In this document: positions 43,101-51,800 of the stretch, piece after piece
Position numbering within the stretch: position 1 is the first letter of the stretch
How the letters are laid out: every line of letters begins with the position of its first letter
From: Terrihabitans soli
Lineage (GTDB): Bacteria; Pseudomonadota; Alphaproteobacteria; Rhizobiales; Methylopilaceae
DNA length: 64,000 bases
Assembly (NCBI RefSeq): GCF_014191545.1
Contig: NZ_AP023361.1
Span: 2,260,501 to 2,324,500 of the forward strand
Direction: 5' to 3'
Notes under the pieces: model-generated
What the model was told of the DNA's origin: nothing
Databases searched by the model: none
Seen by the model: only the letters and a program-made list of their open reading frames with translations
Translations under genes and position numbers: made by a program

Positions 43101-44786
43101 TCAGCGGATCATATTCAGGGCTTCCTGCAGCATCTCGTCAGCCGTCGAGACGATGCGGGTGTTCGCCGAATAGGCCTGCTGGGTGATGATGAGTTTGGTG
43201 AACTCGTCAGCGATGTCGGTGTTCGAGCCTTCGAGCGCCTGGCCGACGATCGAGCCCGGAGCGCCCGGGATCGGCGGGCCGGATTCGAAGGTCGTCGCAA
43301 AGGCGCCGCCGTCGAGCCGTTTCAGCATGTTGTCGGCGTTGAAGTAGACCGTCGGGATCTCGGCGATGTCCGCCATCTGGCCGTTCGAATAGAACGCCGT
43401 GATGCGGCCGGCATCGGAGATCTGGATGCGGACGACTTCGCCCGCCGCATAGCCGTCCTGGTTCAGCTGCAGAATGTCGGCGCGGACATTGTTGTCGGCC
43501 GTAAACTGCGTGAGGCCCGTCGCGCCATGCGCCAGCGTGATATTGCCGACGTTCACGCCATCGACCGTGAGGTTCGGAATGTTCACCGAAGCGATCGGCG
43601 GATTCAGAAGACTGTTATTGCCGAAGGTGAAGTTCGTGCCGACATTCGTCCACATCGGCTCGGTGCCGGTGGCCGTGGTGTCGGACAGGTAGAACAGGTT
43701 CCAGGTGTCGACGCCTTCGGTCGCCCGATCGTTGACCTTGGCCCAGCGGAAGGTGACGTCGACCGGCGTGCCCTGTTCGTCATAGATCGTGATGGCATCG
43801 CCCGGGATCGACTGCTCTTCGAAGATCGAGCCTTCGTTGGCCTGGACATAGCCGCCGCCGGTCGAAGCCGTCGGCGCGGCGCTGGTAAGGCCGAGGGCCG
43901 TTGCCGCCGCACCGGCGGTGACAGTGAAAGTCGTCGCCTGGTTGGTCGGCGTGATGGTGAGCTGGTTGCCCGCCGTCGAGGCTTCAATGCCCGAGAGATT
44001 GGGATCGTCGTTGATCGCAGTGACCAGCTCGGCCAGCGAAGTGATGTTCGGCGCAGTGCCGAAGGTGAAGGTCACCGGCGTGCCGCTGTTGGTCGCCAGA
44101 GTGAGCGTGCTGCCGCTGGCGATCTGGCCGGCACCGGCGCCGACGAGCGTGGCGTTCATGACCGGGCTGGTCTGGGCGGCGAACGCATTGGGCGAGCCCG
44201 CCGGACGCGGATCGACCGCATAGGTCGAGTAGTCGAGCAGGCCGGACACAGGCTCGCGCGGCAGGTTGGCGCGATAGGTGACGACGTCGGTCGCGCGCGC
44301 CGGCAGAATGTCGTTGTTGAGCGGCATCACTTCCGGAACGCTGCCGGCGACGTTGCCGGTGTTGCGGTCGATCGGAAGGAGCTTGAGGTAGTAGCCAGCC
44401 TTGTTGACCAGGAAGCCCTCTTTGTTGAGCTCGAAGTCGCCGCGGCGGGTGTAGTAATCGGTGCCCGAGAAGATCGGCTGGCCGTCGGCCGTGGCATTGG
44501 AGGTCGCGACGACGAAGTAGCCCTCGCCGTTCAGCGCCATATAGGTGTCGTTCGTGGCCGACTGGATGTCGCCCTGGACGCTGTTCGTCGCCCGGCTCTG
44601 CGAGATGACGGCGCCGGCGACCTGGCGGGACGGCAGCGCGTCCGGGATCAGGTCGGTAAAGCTCGTATCCGTGCGCTTGAAGGCGGTGGTCTGCGAGTTG
44701 GCGATGTTGCCCGAGATGTTTTCCAGCGCGAAGGACTGCGCGCGAAGGCCCGAGACCGCCGTGGTCAGTGCACCAAAGATACCCAT
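43101..44786 (-). CDS. flgE: flagellar hook protein FlgE
   Basis: The hook subunit. It is 561 residues, larger than the enteric about 400 because of extra exposed domains. The N-terminus is TTAVSGLRAQSFALENISGN then IANSQTTAFKRTD, an IN-like insertion is seen at GTPVTFTFGTAPNITSLAEL, and the C-terminus is EFTKLIITQQAYSANTRIVS then TADEMLQEALNMI. It is the first gene of the late unit flgE-flgK-flgL, read from a sigma-54 promoter (44850-44865) with upstream FlbD-like sites. Confidence 0.96.
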   Translation of the reverse strand: MGIFGALTTAVSGLRAQSFALENISGNIANSQTTAFKRTDTSFTDLIPDALPSRQVAGAVISQSRATNSVQGDIQSATNDTYMALNGEGYFVVATSNATADGQPIFSGTDYYTRRGDFELNKEGFLVNKAGYYLKLLPIDRNTGNVAGSVPEVMPLNNDILPARATDVVTYRANLPREPVSGLLDYSTYAVDPRPAGSPNAFAAQTSPVMNATLVGAGAGQIASGSTLTLATNSGTPVTFTFGTAPNITSLAELVTAINDDPNLSGIEASTAGNQLTITPTNQATTFTVTAGAAATALGLTSAAPTASTGGGYVQANEGSIFEEQSIPGDAITIYDEQGTPVDVTFRWAKVNDRATEGVDTWNLFYLSDTTATGTEPMWTNVGTNFTFGNNSLLNPPIASVNIPNLTVDGVNVGNITLAHGATGLTQFTADNNVRADILQLNQDGYAAGEVVRIQISDAGRITAFYSNGQMADIAEIPTVYFNADNMLKRLDGGAFATTFESGPPIPGAPGSIVGQALEGSNTDIADEFTKLIITQQAYSANTRIVSTADEMLQEALNMIR

Positions 44787-44849
44787 GATCTTCTCCTGAG
44801 AGTCCGGCGCTACTCAAAACGCGCCTTAAGCCAATGCCTGCCATGGGAT

Positions 44850-44865
44850 TGCAAGCCCGGGGCCA
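44850..44865 (-). promoter_or_regulatory. sigma-54 promoter of flgE
   Basis: On the flgE strand TGGCCCC-GGGC-TTGCA. The invariant GG and GC are exactly 10 bases apart, and 14 of the consensus TGGCACG-N4-TTGCW positions fit apart from one A to C change. The predicted start of transcription is about 54 bases before the ATG. This is the only sigma-54 element in the window with both correct spacing and core bases that I could find. Confidence 0.85.
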
Positions 44866-44917
44866 GCTCTCAAGATCAATAAATTCAATAGGTTAGATGC
44901 CGGAAGGCCAGTTCTGG

Positions 44918-44955
44918 CCCGGCAGATTCGGTCCGTCCCGGCAGATTCTGCCGGG
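44918..44955. promoter_or_regulatory. tandem FlbD/ftr-like enhancer sites of flgE
   Basis: A perfect CCCGGCA-GATTC-TGCCGGG (44937-44955) and a degenerate copy CCCGGCA-GATTC-GGTCC (44918-44934), centres 19 bp apart. They lie about 87 and 106 bases upstream of the start predicted from the sigma-54 promoter, the usual place for an NtrC-type enhancer. The factor is inferred to be FlbD. Confidence 0.75.
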
Positions 44956-45026
44956 CCGAATCGGCCTTAACTGCCGCTTGTGCCGGCCCTCTCCCACCCC
45001 ATTTCAGAATTTGTCGGGAGGTGTCG

Positions 45027-46154
45027 ATGTTCAGGTTCACGGCCGCAGCCTTTGCCTTTGCCTTTGCCTTTGCCTTTGCCTTTGCCTTTGCCCTTGTCTT
45101 TGCCTTTCCCGCCGCCGCAGAGCCCCTGAAAACCGAAACCGTCGCCACGGGCCTCCAATACCCCTGGGGCCTCGCCTTCCTGCCGGACGGGCGGATGCTG
45201 GTCACCGAGCGCCCGGGCCGCCTGAACCTCGTTGAGGGCGGCCAGAAGCAGGAGATCGCCGGCGTGCCGGATGTCGCGACCGGTGGCCAGGGCGGGCTTC
45301 TCGATGTCGCGCTCGATCCGGATTTTAATAAAAATCGCCTGATCTATCTGAGCTATGCCGAGGCCGGTGAAGGCGGCGCCGGAACGGCCGTTGCACGCGG
45401 AAGACTGAGCGAGGATTTTTCAAAGCTCGAAAGCACCGCGGTGATTTTCCGCCAGGTGCCGAAGGTCTCCGGCTCCAATCATTTCGGTTCGCGCCTCGTC
45501 TTCGCTCCCGACGGCAAGCTGTTCGTGACGCTGGGAGAAAGATTCAATTACCGCGACAAGGCGCAGACGCTCGACAATCATCTCGGCAAGATCGTCCGCA
45601 TCAATCCCGACGGCTCGGTACCTAGCGACAATCCCTTTGTCGGACGCTCCGGCGCCCTCCCCGAAATATTCTCCTACGGGCACCGCAATCCGCAGAGTGC
45701 GGCACTCCACCCCGAGACCGGCAAACTCTGGACCGTCGAACATGGCGCCCGCGGCGGCGATGAGCTGAACGCGCCCGAAGCCAGCAAGAACTATGGCTGG
45801 CCGGTCATCTCCTACGGCGTCAACTATGACGGCTCGAAGATCGGCGAAGGCACGGCTAAAGCCGGCATGGAGCAGCCGCTGAAATATTGGGTGCCGAGCT
45901 TCGCCCCCTCCGGCATGGCCTTTTACACGGGCGATCTGTTTCCCGGCTGGAAGGGCGATCTGTTTATCGGCGCGCTCGCCGGGCAGGAACTCGTGCGTGT
46001 CGATATGGACGGCGGCGAGCCGGGACGCGACGAACGCCTGCTTTCAAATCTCGGCGAACGCATCCGCGATGTCCGTCAGGGGCCGGACGGCGCGCTCTAC
46101 ATTCTCACCGACAGTCCGAACGGCCGTATTTTGAAGCTCACGCCGGGGAACTGA
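45027..46154 (+). CDS. PQQ-dependent sugar dehydrogenase (soluble aldose dehydrogenase family)
   Basis: A periplasmic beta-propeller oxidoreductase of 375 residues that uses pyrroloquinoline quinone to oxidise aldoses. Hallmarks are [20 protein letters not shown] near the start, [40 protein letters not shown] and the C-terminal [20 protein letters not shown]. The ATG at 45027 has GGGAGG five bases upstream. The signal peptide is unusual: its hydrophobic core is a Phe-Ala repeat encoded by a hexanucleotide microsatellite. It is divergent from flgE and not evidently flagellar. Confidence 0.9.
   Translation: MFRFTAAAFAFAFAFAFAFAFALVFAFPAAAEPLKTETVATGLQYPWGLAFLPDGRMLVTERPGRLNLVEGGQKQEIAGVPDVATGGQGGLLDVALDPDFNKNRLIYLSYAEAGEGGAGTAVARGRLSEDFSKLESTAVIFRQVPKVSGSNHFGSRLVFAPDGKLFVTLGERFNYRDKAQTLDNHLGKIVRINPDGSVPSDNPFVGRSGALPEIFSYGHRNPQSAALHPETGKLWTVEHGARGGDELNAPEASKNYGWPVISYGVNYDGSKIGEGTAKAGMEQPLKYWVPSFAPSGMAFYTGDLFPGWKGDLFIGALAGQELVRVDMDGGEPGRDERLLSNLGERIRDVRQGPDGALYILTDSPNGRILKLTPGN
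45051..45104 (+). repeat. TTTGCC hexanucleotide microsatellite in the signal peptide
   Basis: Seven perfect TTTGCC units (45051-45092), then one degenerate unit (CTTGTC) and another perfect unit. It codes for (Phe-Ala)n in the hydrophobic core of the dehydrogenase signal peptide. As a multiple of three it can expand or contract without frameshift. Confidence 0.95.
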
Positions 46155-46238
46155 AGCCCGGAACCCATGGGCGCTTTTGCGGCTTGTCATGGCGCGGGGA
46201 AGCGGAGAGGCTTCCTTGCCTTAACTGGGGGACTTCAA

Positions 46239-46409
46239 ATGCGCGTCGGCAAACCTTCCGCTCTCATGTTCATCATTTCCGCGATACTTGCGACGCTGGC
46301 GGTCCTCGCCATGCTGACCAATATCCCGATCGTCGACGGCCATGAGTTCATCTTCATGTTCGCGGCCTGGGCGGTGCTCGCCCTGTCGACGGTTATCCGC
46401 GGCATCTGA
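46239..46409 (+). CDS. small membrane protein (56 residues)
   Basis: Starts at ATG 46239 with GGGGG seven bases upstream. It is almost entirely two hydrophobic helices (about 9-27, ALMFIISAILATLAVLAMLT, and about 36-52, FIFMFAAWAVLALSTVI) joined by a short loop NIPIVDGHEF. No family is recognised. A longer frame to 46167 exists without a good ribosome site. It is convergent with the DUF486 gene, seven bases away. Confidence 0.6.
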   Translation: MRVGKPSALMFIISAILATLAVLAMLTNIPIVDGHEFIFMFAAWAVLALSTVIRGI

Positions 46410-46415
46410 TCTTTC

Positions 46416-46769
46416 CTACCACTTCTGAAAGACGAACCACGCGCCGAGAGCGATCAGCGCGAACCCGATCGCATGGTTCCAGCCTAGCCCCTCTTTCAGA
46501 TAGAGGACCGAGAAGCCGGCGAAGACGAGGAGCGTAATGACCTCCTGGATCGTCTTCAGTTCGGCAGCCGAATAGACGGCATGGCCGATGCGATTGGCCG
46601 GCACGGCAAAGCAATATTCGATGAAGGCGATGCCCCAGGCGACAAGGACCACCAGAACCAGGGGGGCGGCCTTGTACTTCAGATGCCCATACCAGGCAAA
46701 GGTCATAAACAGGTTGGAGCACAGCAGAAGAAAGACCGGGGCGAGATAGGGAGAAGTGAGGCTGAACAA
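46416..46769 (-). CDS. DUF486/DMT-type small membrane protein
   Basis: A 117-residue protein with four membrane helices, matching the DUF486 family in length and pattern: PYLAPVFLLLCSNLFMTFAW, AYCF-like centre (FIEYCFAVPANRIGHAVYSA), ELKTIQEVITLLVFAGFSVL and the end GFALIALGAWFVFQKW. The start is set at the TTG at 46769 because it gives the family length. The upstream open frame reaching 46943 is basic and lacks family similarity. The function of DUF486 proteins is unknown. Confidence 0.8.
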   Translation of the reverse strand: MFSLTSPYLAPVFLLLCSNLFMTFAWYGHLKYKAAPLVLVVLVAWGIAFIEYCFAVPANRIGHAVYSAAELKTIQEVITLLVFAGFSVLYLKEGLGWNHAIGFALIALGAWFVFQKW

Positions 46770-46852
46770 GGACTTGGCCCTTATTGGAGGCGGCTTACGC
46801 ACCGCCCTTAAGCGGTCAGGTAAAGCCCGTGGCGGAATCGGGATTGCTATGG

Positions 46853-46867
46853 TTAACTTATCCTTAC
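46853..46867. promoter_or_regulatory. CtrA-like box upstream of a small membrane protein gene
   Basis: TTAA-CTTATCC-TTAC, one mismatch from consensus, 61-75 bases before the 57-residue membrane protein. A weak candidate noted because of its position. Confidence 0.3.
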
Positions 46868-46927
46868 GGGAGGACGGTAACAGCCGCCTCCTGTGCCAAG
46901 GCAAGTAAGTAACTAGGGGGAAATAAA

Positions 46928-47101
46928 ATGGATCTTTCAGCACCTACCCAACCGGTATTCCTGATCGCCCTGATCGTTGGCGTTCTCGCCATCGTCAGCC
47001 TGCTCGGCGTCGCGATCCCGGTCGTTTCCGGTTATGCGACCTGGCTCCTCATCGGCGCCTTCGTCCTGCTCGTTCTCGGCAACGTGCTGCGCAATCTCTG
47101 A
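46928..47101 (+). CDS. small membrane protein (57 residues)
   Basis: ATG preceded by AGGGGGA at about six bases. The 57-residue product has two hydrophobic helices (about 10-30, VFLIALIVGVLAIVSLLGVA, and about 37-54, TWLLIGAFVLLVLGNVL) and a short polar N-terminus. It resembles the 56-residue protein at 46239-46409 in size and topology but not obviously in sequence. The function is unknown. It ends eight bases before a hairpin shared with the convergent SemiSWEET gene. Confidence 0.65.
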   Translation: MDLSAPTQPVFLIALIVGVLAIVSLLGVAIPVVSGYATWLLIGAFVLLVLGNVLRNL

Positions 47102-47108
47102 AGCTGTC

Positions 47109-47134
47109 GGGAGGCCTTGTGAAAGAGGCCTCCC
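47109..47134. terminator. hairpin between convergent small genes
   Basis: GGGAGGCC, ten-base loop, GGCCTCCC, lying between the 57-residue protein and the SemiSWEET gene. It has no U-run but is symmetrically placed between convergent stops. Confidence 0.45.
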
Positions 47135-47140
47135 ACACGC

Positions 47141-47389
47141 TCAGCCGAATCTGAGCTTCAAGATCAGGATCGCGGCGGCAAGTGCAAATGTCACCGCATT
47201 GGCGACGATGAGCGCCGGGCGCTCCAACGCCACCCCGTAAACCAGCCATAAAAAGACACCTGCCGTGAACGCGCATTGCGCGGTCAGCGAAATGTCCTTT
47301 GCGCTTTTTGAGCGAATGATGCTGAGCGCCTGCGGCAGCCAGCAGATCGTGGTCAGCACGCCGGCTGAAATTCCGATGAGTTCGATCAT
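47141..47389 (-). CDS. SemiSWEET-type sugar transporter subunit
   Basis: An 82-residue three-helix protein of the bacterial SemiSWEET family (one half of a SWEET transporter, working as a dimer). Hallmarks are GVLTTICWLPQALSIIRSKS with the PQ motif, then DISLTAQCAFTAGVFLWLVY and a third helix ALIVANAVTFALAAAILILK. The substrate is probably a mono- or disaccharide, unproven. It lies downstream of the purine permease gene on the same strand, after a hairpin. Confidence 0.9.
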   Translation of the reverse strand: MIELIGISAGVLTTICWLPQALSIIRSKSAKDISLTAQCAFTAGVFLWLVYGVALERPALIVANAVTFALAAAILILKLRFG

Positions 47390-47396
47390 GCAAACA

Positions 47397-47425
47397 CGCC
47401 GGCTGAGATCGTGTCCCAGCCGGCG
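47397..47425 (-). terminator. hairpin after the purine permease gene
   Basis: CGCCGGCTG paired with CAGCCGGCG around an 11-base loop, ten bases past the permease stop on its strand and followed there by TGTTTGC. A probable terminator between permease and SemiSWEET genes. Confidence 0.6.
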
Positions 47426-47434
47426 TTCTTTCGT

Positions 47435-48772
47435 TTACGGCAGTTTCAGGAGCGGCAGCATGATCGCGAAGATGATCGCGAGCAACCAGACCGGTACTGA
47501 AATTTCCGAGGCCCGCCCGGTCAGAACCTTCACCACGACATAGGTGATGAAGCCGAGGCCGAGACCCACCGCGATCGAATAGGTCAGCGGCATGGTCACC
47601 GCCGTGATCGCCGCGGGCGCGGCTTCCGTCAGATCGTCCCAATCGACCTCGCGCAGCGCCTGCGCCATGACGACCGCCACAAACAGCAGAGCTGCGGCCG
47701 TCGCATATTGCGGGATCGAGCCCGCAAGCGGCTGAAGGAACAGAGCAAGGAGGAAGCAGATCGCGGTGACGACCGAAGCAAGGCCGGTCCGCCCGCCGGC
47801 CGATACGCCCGCCGCGCTCTCGATATAGGACGTCGTGTTGGACGTGCCGAGCAGCGAGCCGATGGCCGTCGCCGAGCTGTCGGCGACAAGGGCCTGCTGA
47901 AGGCGCGGGATATTGCCGTCTTTGTCGAGAAGTCCCGCACGGTGCGAGACGCCGACCAGAGTGCCCGCCGTATCGAAGAAATCGACGAAGAACATGGTCA
48001 GCGCCGCGATCCAGAACAGGCCTTCCGCCACGCGCGAGAAATCGAGCTGCAGGAAGGTCGGAGCCAGAGACGGCGGCATGGCGAAGATGCCGCCGAAACT
48101 GGCGACGCCCAGCGGAATGCCGATCACCGACACGGCAAGAATGCCGATGATCGTCGCGCCGGGAATTTTCAGCTGGTTAAGCGCGGCGATGATGATGAAG
48201 CCAAGCAGGCAGAGAATCGGCGCCGCGGCGAGGAAGGTGCCGTGGGTGACGAGGGTTGCCGGGCTATCGACGACGATCCCCGCCCCCGAGAGCGCGATGA
48301 TGGCGAGGAAAAAGCCGATGCCCGCGGAGGTCGCCATCTTCAGGCTCATCGGGATCGAGTTCACCAGCCAGGCGCGGATCGGCAGGATCGAGATGATCAG
48401 CGCGAGCACGCCCGAGACCAGGACCGCCGCCAGCGCCTGCTGCCAGGTGAAGCCCATGGCCCCGACCACGGCAAAGGCGAAGAAGGCGTTGAGGCCCATG
48501 CCGGGCGCCAGCGCGATCGGGTATTTCGCATAAAGGCCCATGATCAGGGTCGCGATGGCCGCCGCCAGACAGGTCGCGACGAAGACCGCCTCTTTGGGCA
48601 TGCCGGCCGCCGACAGGATGCTCGGATTGACGAAGATGATGTAGGCCATGGTCAGGAAGGTCGTGATGCCCGCCAGGACCTCGGTGCGGACCGTCGTGCC
48701 GTTGGCCGTCAGGTTGAAATAGCTTTCCAGCGGGCCGCCCGAAGCGCCCGCCGACTTGGCTGCTTTTGCCAT
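47435..48772 (-). CDS. NCS2-family purine permease (AzgA/GhxP type)
   Basis: An inner-membrane nucleobase transporter of 445 residues from the ATG at 48772, which has GGGGGACATT upstream. Visible family blocks are ESYFNLTANGTTVRTEVLAG, LTMAYIIFVNPSILSAAGMP, ALAPGMGLNAFFAFAVVGAM and the substrate region VADSSATAIGSLLGTSNTTS then YIESAAGVSAGGRTGL. This matches the AzgA-like branch, which takes up adenine, guanine or hypoxanthine by proton symport. An in-frame extension to 48970 covers a low-complexity leader and is rejected. Confidence 0.92.
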   Translation of the reverse strand: MAKAAKSAGASGGPLESYFNLTANGTTVRTEVLAGITTFLTMAYIIFVNPSILSAAGMPKEAVFVATCLAAAIATLIMGLYAKYPIALAPGMGLNAFFAFAVVGAMGFTWQQALAAVLVSGVLALIISILPIRAWLVNSIPMSLKMATSAGIGFFLAIIALSGAGIVVDSPATLVTHGTFLAAAPILCLLGFIIIAALNQLKIPGATIIGILAVSVIGIPLGVASFGGIFAMPPSLAPTFLQLDFSRVAEGLFWIAALTMFFVDFFDTAGTLVGVSHRAGLLDKDGNIPRLQQALVADSSATAIGSLLGTSNTTSYIESAAGVSAGGRTGLASVVTAICFLLALFLQPLAGSIPQYATAAALLFVAVVMAQALREVDWDDLTEAAPAAITAVTMPLTYSIAVGLGLGFITYVVVKVLTGRASEISVPVWLLAIIFAIMLPLLKLP

Positions 48773-48885
48773 ATGAATGTCCCCCAATAGGCGGCCGCCC
48801 CTTTTGGCCGCTGGGGCATCGAAAACCGCCCCGGGCGGGGCGTCAAATGCCGGGGTGGATAAGTTTTTCCCAGAAAAGCGGGGTT

Positions 48886-51800
48886 TCAGGTCCGGAGCGC
48901 GCTCATCACGACCCGGCGGGCCGAGGACATCGGCGAATGCTCGGAGGTCAGATCGAGCAGTTTTTCGCACTGCTCGACCGTCATCGGTTCACCGAACGCC
49001 TGCCCTTGCGCGTACTGACAGCCGAGATGGTAGAGCTCGACCGCATCCGAATCCGTCTCGGCGCCTTCGGCGATGACATCGAGGCCGAGTTCGCGGCCGA
49101 GCTGGATCATCGAACGCAGGATCGCCGTGCGGTGGACCTTCGAATGCTGGCGCAGGAAGCTGCGGTCCATCTTCACGGTGTCGAAAGAGAAGCGTTCGAG
49201 ATAGGCAAGATTGGCGTGGCTCGTGCCGAAATCGTCGAGCGCAAGGCCGACGCCGAGATCGCGCAGGCGCTCAAGCAGATGCGCGGCGCGTTCAGGACTC
49301 TGGACGACGAGCTTTTCCGTCAGTTCGAGCTTGAGCGAACCGCGCGCGAGGATCGTGCGTGAGAGAACCGTCTTGATGTCCTGAATGAGATCCTGTCGCT
49401 CGAACTGACGCGCCGGCAGATTGACGGTGATAAACAGCGGCGGCTCGGTCGGCAGGCGGCGCTGCCAGGAGGCGAGCTGGCGTGAGGCGCGGTCGAGCGC
49501 AAACAGGCTGAGCTCAACGATAAGGCCGGTCTCTTCGGCAATGGCGAGGAATTCGGCGGGCGGGCGGCGCGAATAGCTCGGATGGTCCCAGCGCATCATC
49601 GCCTCGAAGCCGACAATGGCACGGTCTTCCAGGCGGATGATCGGCTGGTAGAGAAGCCGGATTTCCTCACGCTCAAGCGAGCGGCGCAGTTCGCCTTCGA
49701 CAAGAAGACGGTCTGTCTTCGCGGTGCGCATCGTCGCCTTGAAGACTTCGATGTGATTGCCGCCGGCGCGCTTGGCATGGAACATTGCGACCTCGGCATT
49801 ACGCACGAGATCCTCGCACGTGACTGCGGCGCGCGGCTCCATCATCGCAAGGCCGGTCGATCCCGTCAGCACGACTTCGACACCCGAAACCTGGATCGGC
49901 TGCGAGATCGCCTTGCGCACGCCTTCCGCAAACTGGCTGACGCGAGGGCCTTCGCGCTCCGACAGAAGAAGAATTCCGAACTGATCGCCGCCGAGACGCG
50001 CCAGCATGTCCTGCGGCTTCAGCTTCTGCCCGATGCGGCGCACCAGCGTCAGCAGCAGCGTATCGCCCGCGGTGAGGCCGACCTTGTCGTTGACGACCTT
50101 GAATTTGTCGAGATTGATGACAAGGACGATCGGCCGGATTTTTTCGTCGGTCGCCGCAAAAGACAAAGCCGCCTCGACACGGTCGAGGAAGAGCTGGCGG
50201 TTCGGCAGGCCCGTGAGGCTGTCATAGACAGCATTGCGCAACAGGCGCTCTTCCGCCGCTTTTGAGTCGGTGATGTCGATCAGCGTGCCGACGCAGCGCG
50301 TGACTTCGCCATGCGCGGCAACGACCGGGCGGATGCGCAACAGCATATAATGGTAGTGGCCGTCCTGGGCGCGGAAGCGGAACTGTTCGGACACGCGGCC
50401 GCGGCGCTCGCCGACAATCATATCGAGCGCGGCGCGGAAACGGTCGCGGTCGGAGGGATGCAGCACGTCGAGCCAGGCGGCGGCCGGGCCGTGCAGATCG
50501 CCCTTCTTTAGGCCGAGGAGGTGCTCGAACTCCTGCGTCACGTGAATACGGTCGGCGGTGACGTCCCAATCCCAGACGAGATCGCCCGAACCTGTGATCG
50601 CCAGCGCGCGGCGTTCGAGATCCGAGCCGAGGCCGTGCGCGAGCCCTGCCCCGGCAAAGGCATGCTGCATCACCGTGAAGCCGAGCAAGAGCACAATGAG
50701 CACGAGGCCGCCGACCAGCGCCGGCGACACGATATCGTTTTCCAGGAAGCCGGAGACGGTGAGACCCGCCGCCGCGACCCAGGCGACAAGCAGGAACCAT
50801 GACGGGATCAGCATCACCGCGCGGTCGAAATTGTGCAACGCCAGCCAGACCACGACGCCGAAACCGAGCACCGAGACGAGCAGCAGCGAGATGCGCGCAA
50901 TGCCGGCCGCAATCGGCGCGTCGATCAGCGCGATGCCGACGAGCGCCATCATGCCGGCAAGCCAGACTAAAGCGACATGGCCGAAGCGCACATGCCAGCG
51001 ATTGAGATTGAGATAGGCGACGAGGAAGACGATGAGCGTTGCCGCAAGCATCGCTTCGGCGCCGGCGCGGTAGATGTGATCTTGGCCCGGGCCGAGCTTG
51101 AACATTTTGTGCCAGAAGCCGAAATCGATCGCGAGCCAGGCAAGCACCGCCCATGCGAGCGCGCCCGAGGCCGGGAACATGGCCGAGCCTTTGACGACGA
51201 AGACGATGGTGAGGATCAGCGCCAGAAGACCGGCAATGCCGAGCACGATGCCTTTGTAGAGCGTCAGATCGTTGACGCTGTCCTTGTAGGCATCGGGATC
51301 CCACAGATGCAACTGCGGAAGTTTGGAGTTCTCGAGTTCGGCGACGAAAGTGACGGTTGCGCCCGGATCGAGCGTAATGACGAAGATGTCGGTGTCGGGC
51401 GATTCCTCGCGCTCGGGGCGGAAGCCCTGGCTGGCGGTGACATCGACGATGCGGCGCGAACCAAGATCGGGCCAGAAAATGCCGGAGCCGACGAGCCGGT
51501 AATGCGGGGCGACGAGAAGACGGTCGATCTGTTCGTCGGAGGTGTTGGTGAGCGCAAACAGCGCCCAGTCGGTCGGCCCCTCGTCATGGGCGCGCACTTC
51601 GATTCGGCGGACAATGCCGTCGGCGGACGGGGCGGTCGTGACCTGGACGCGGTCGCCTTCGGAGGCAAAGCGCTCGATGGTGCGCGTCAGATCGATCGCG
51701 CCGCGGTCGAGCGGCACGACGATCGGCTCGAGCGCCAGCGCCCGACCGGACGCCACGCTGAGGCCGCAGATCACCAGAAGGGCGCATAAAACCGCCCTGA

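Noticed and set aside
44885-45205. Antisense frame with a repeated Lys-Gly tract over the start of the sugar dehydrogenase gene
   Set aside because: It is the reverse reading of the TTTGCC microsatellite. It has no ribosome site and overlaps the palindromes of the flgE promoter region.
46770-46943. N-terminal extension of the DUF486 protein to 46943
   Set aside because: The added 58 residues are basic and unlike the family. The TTG at 46769 gives the normal length.
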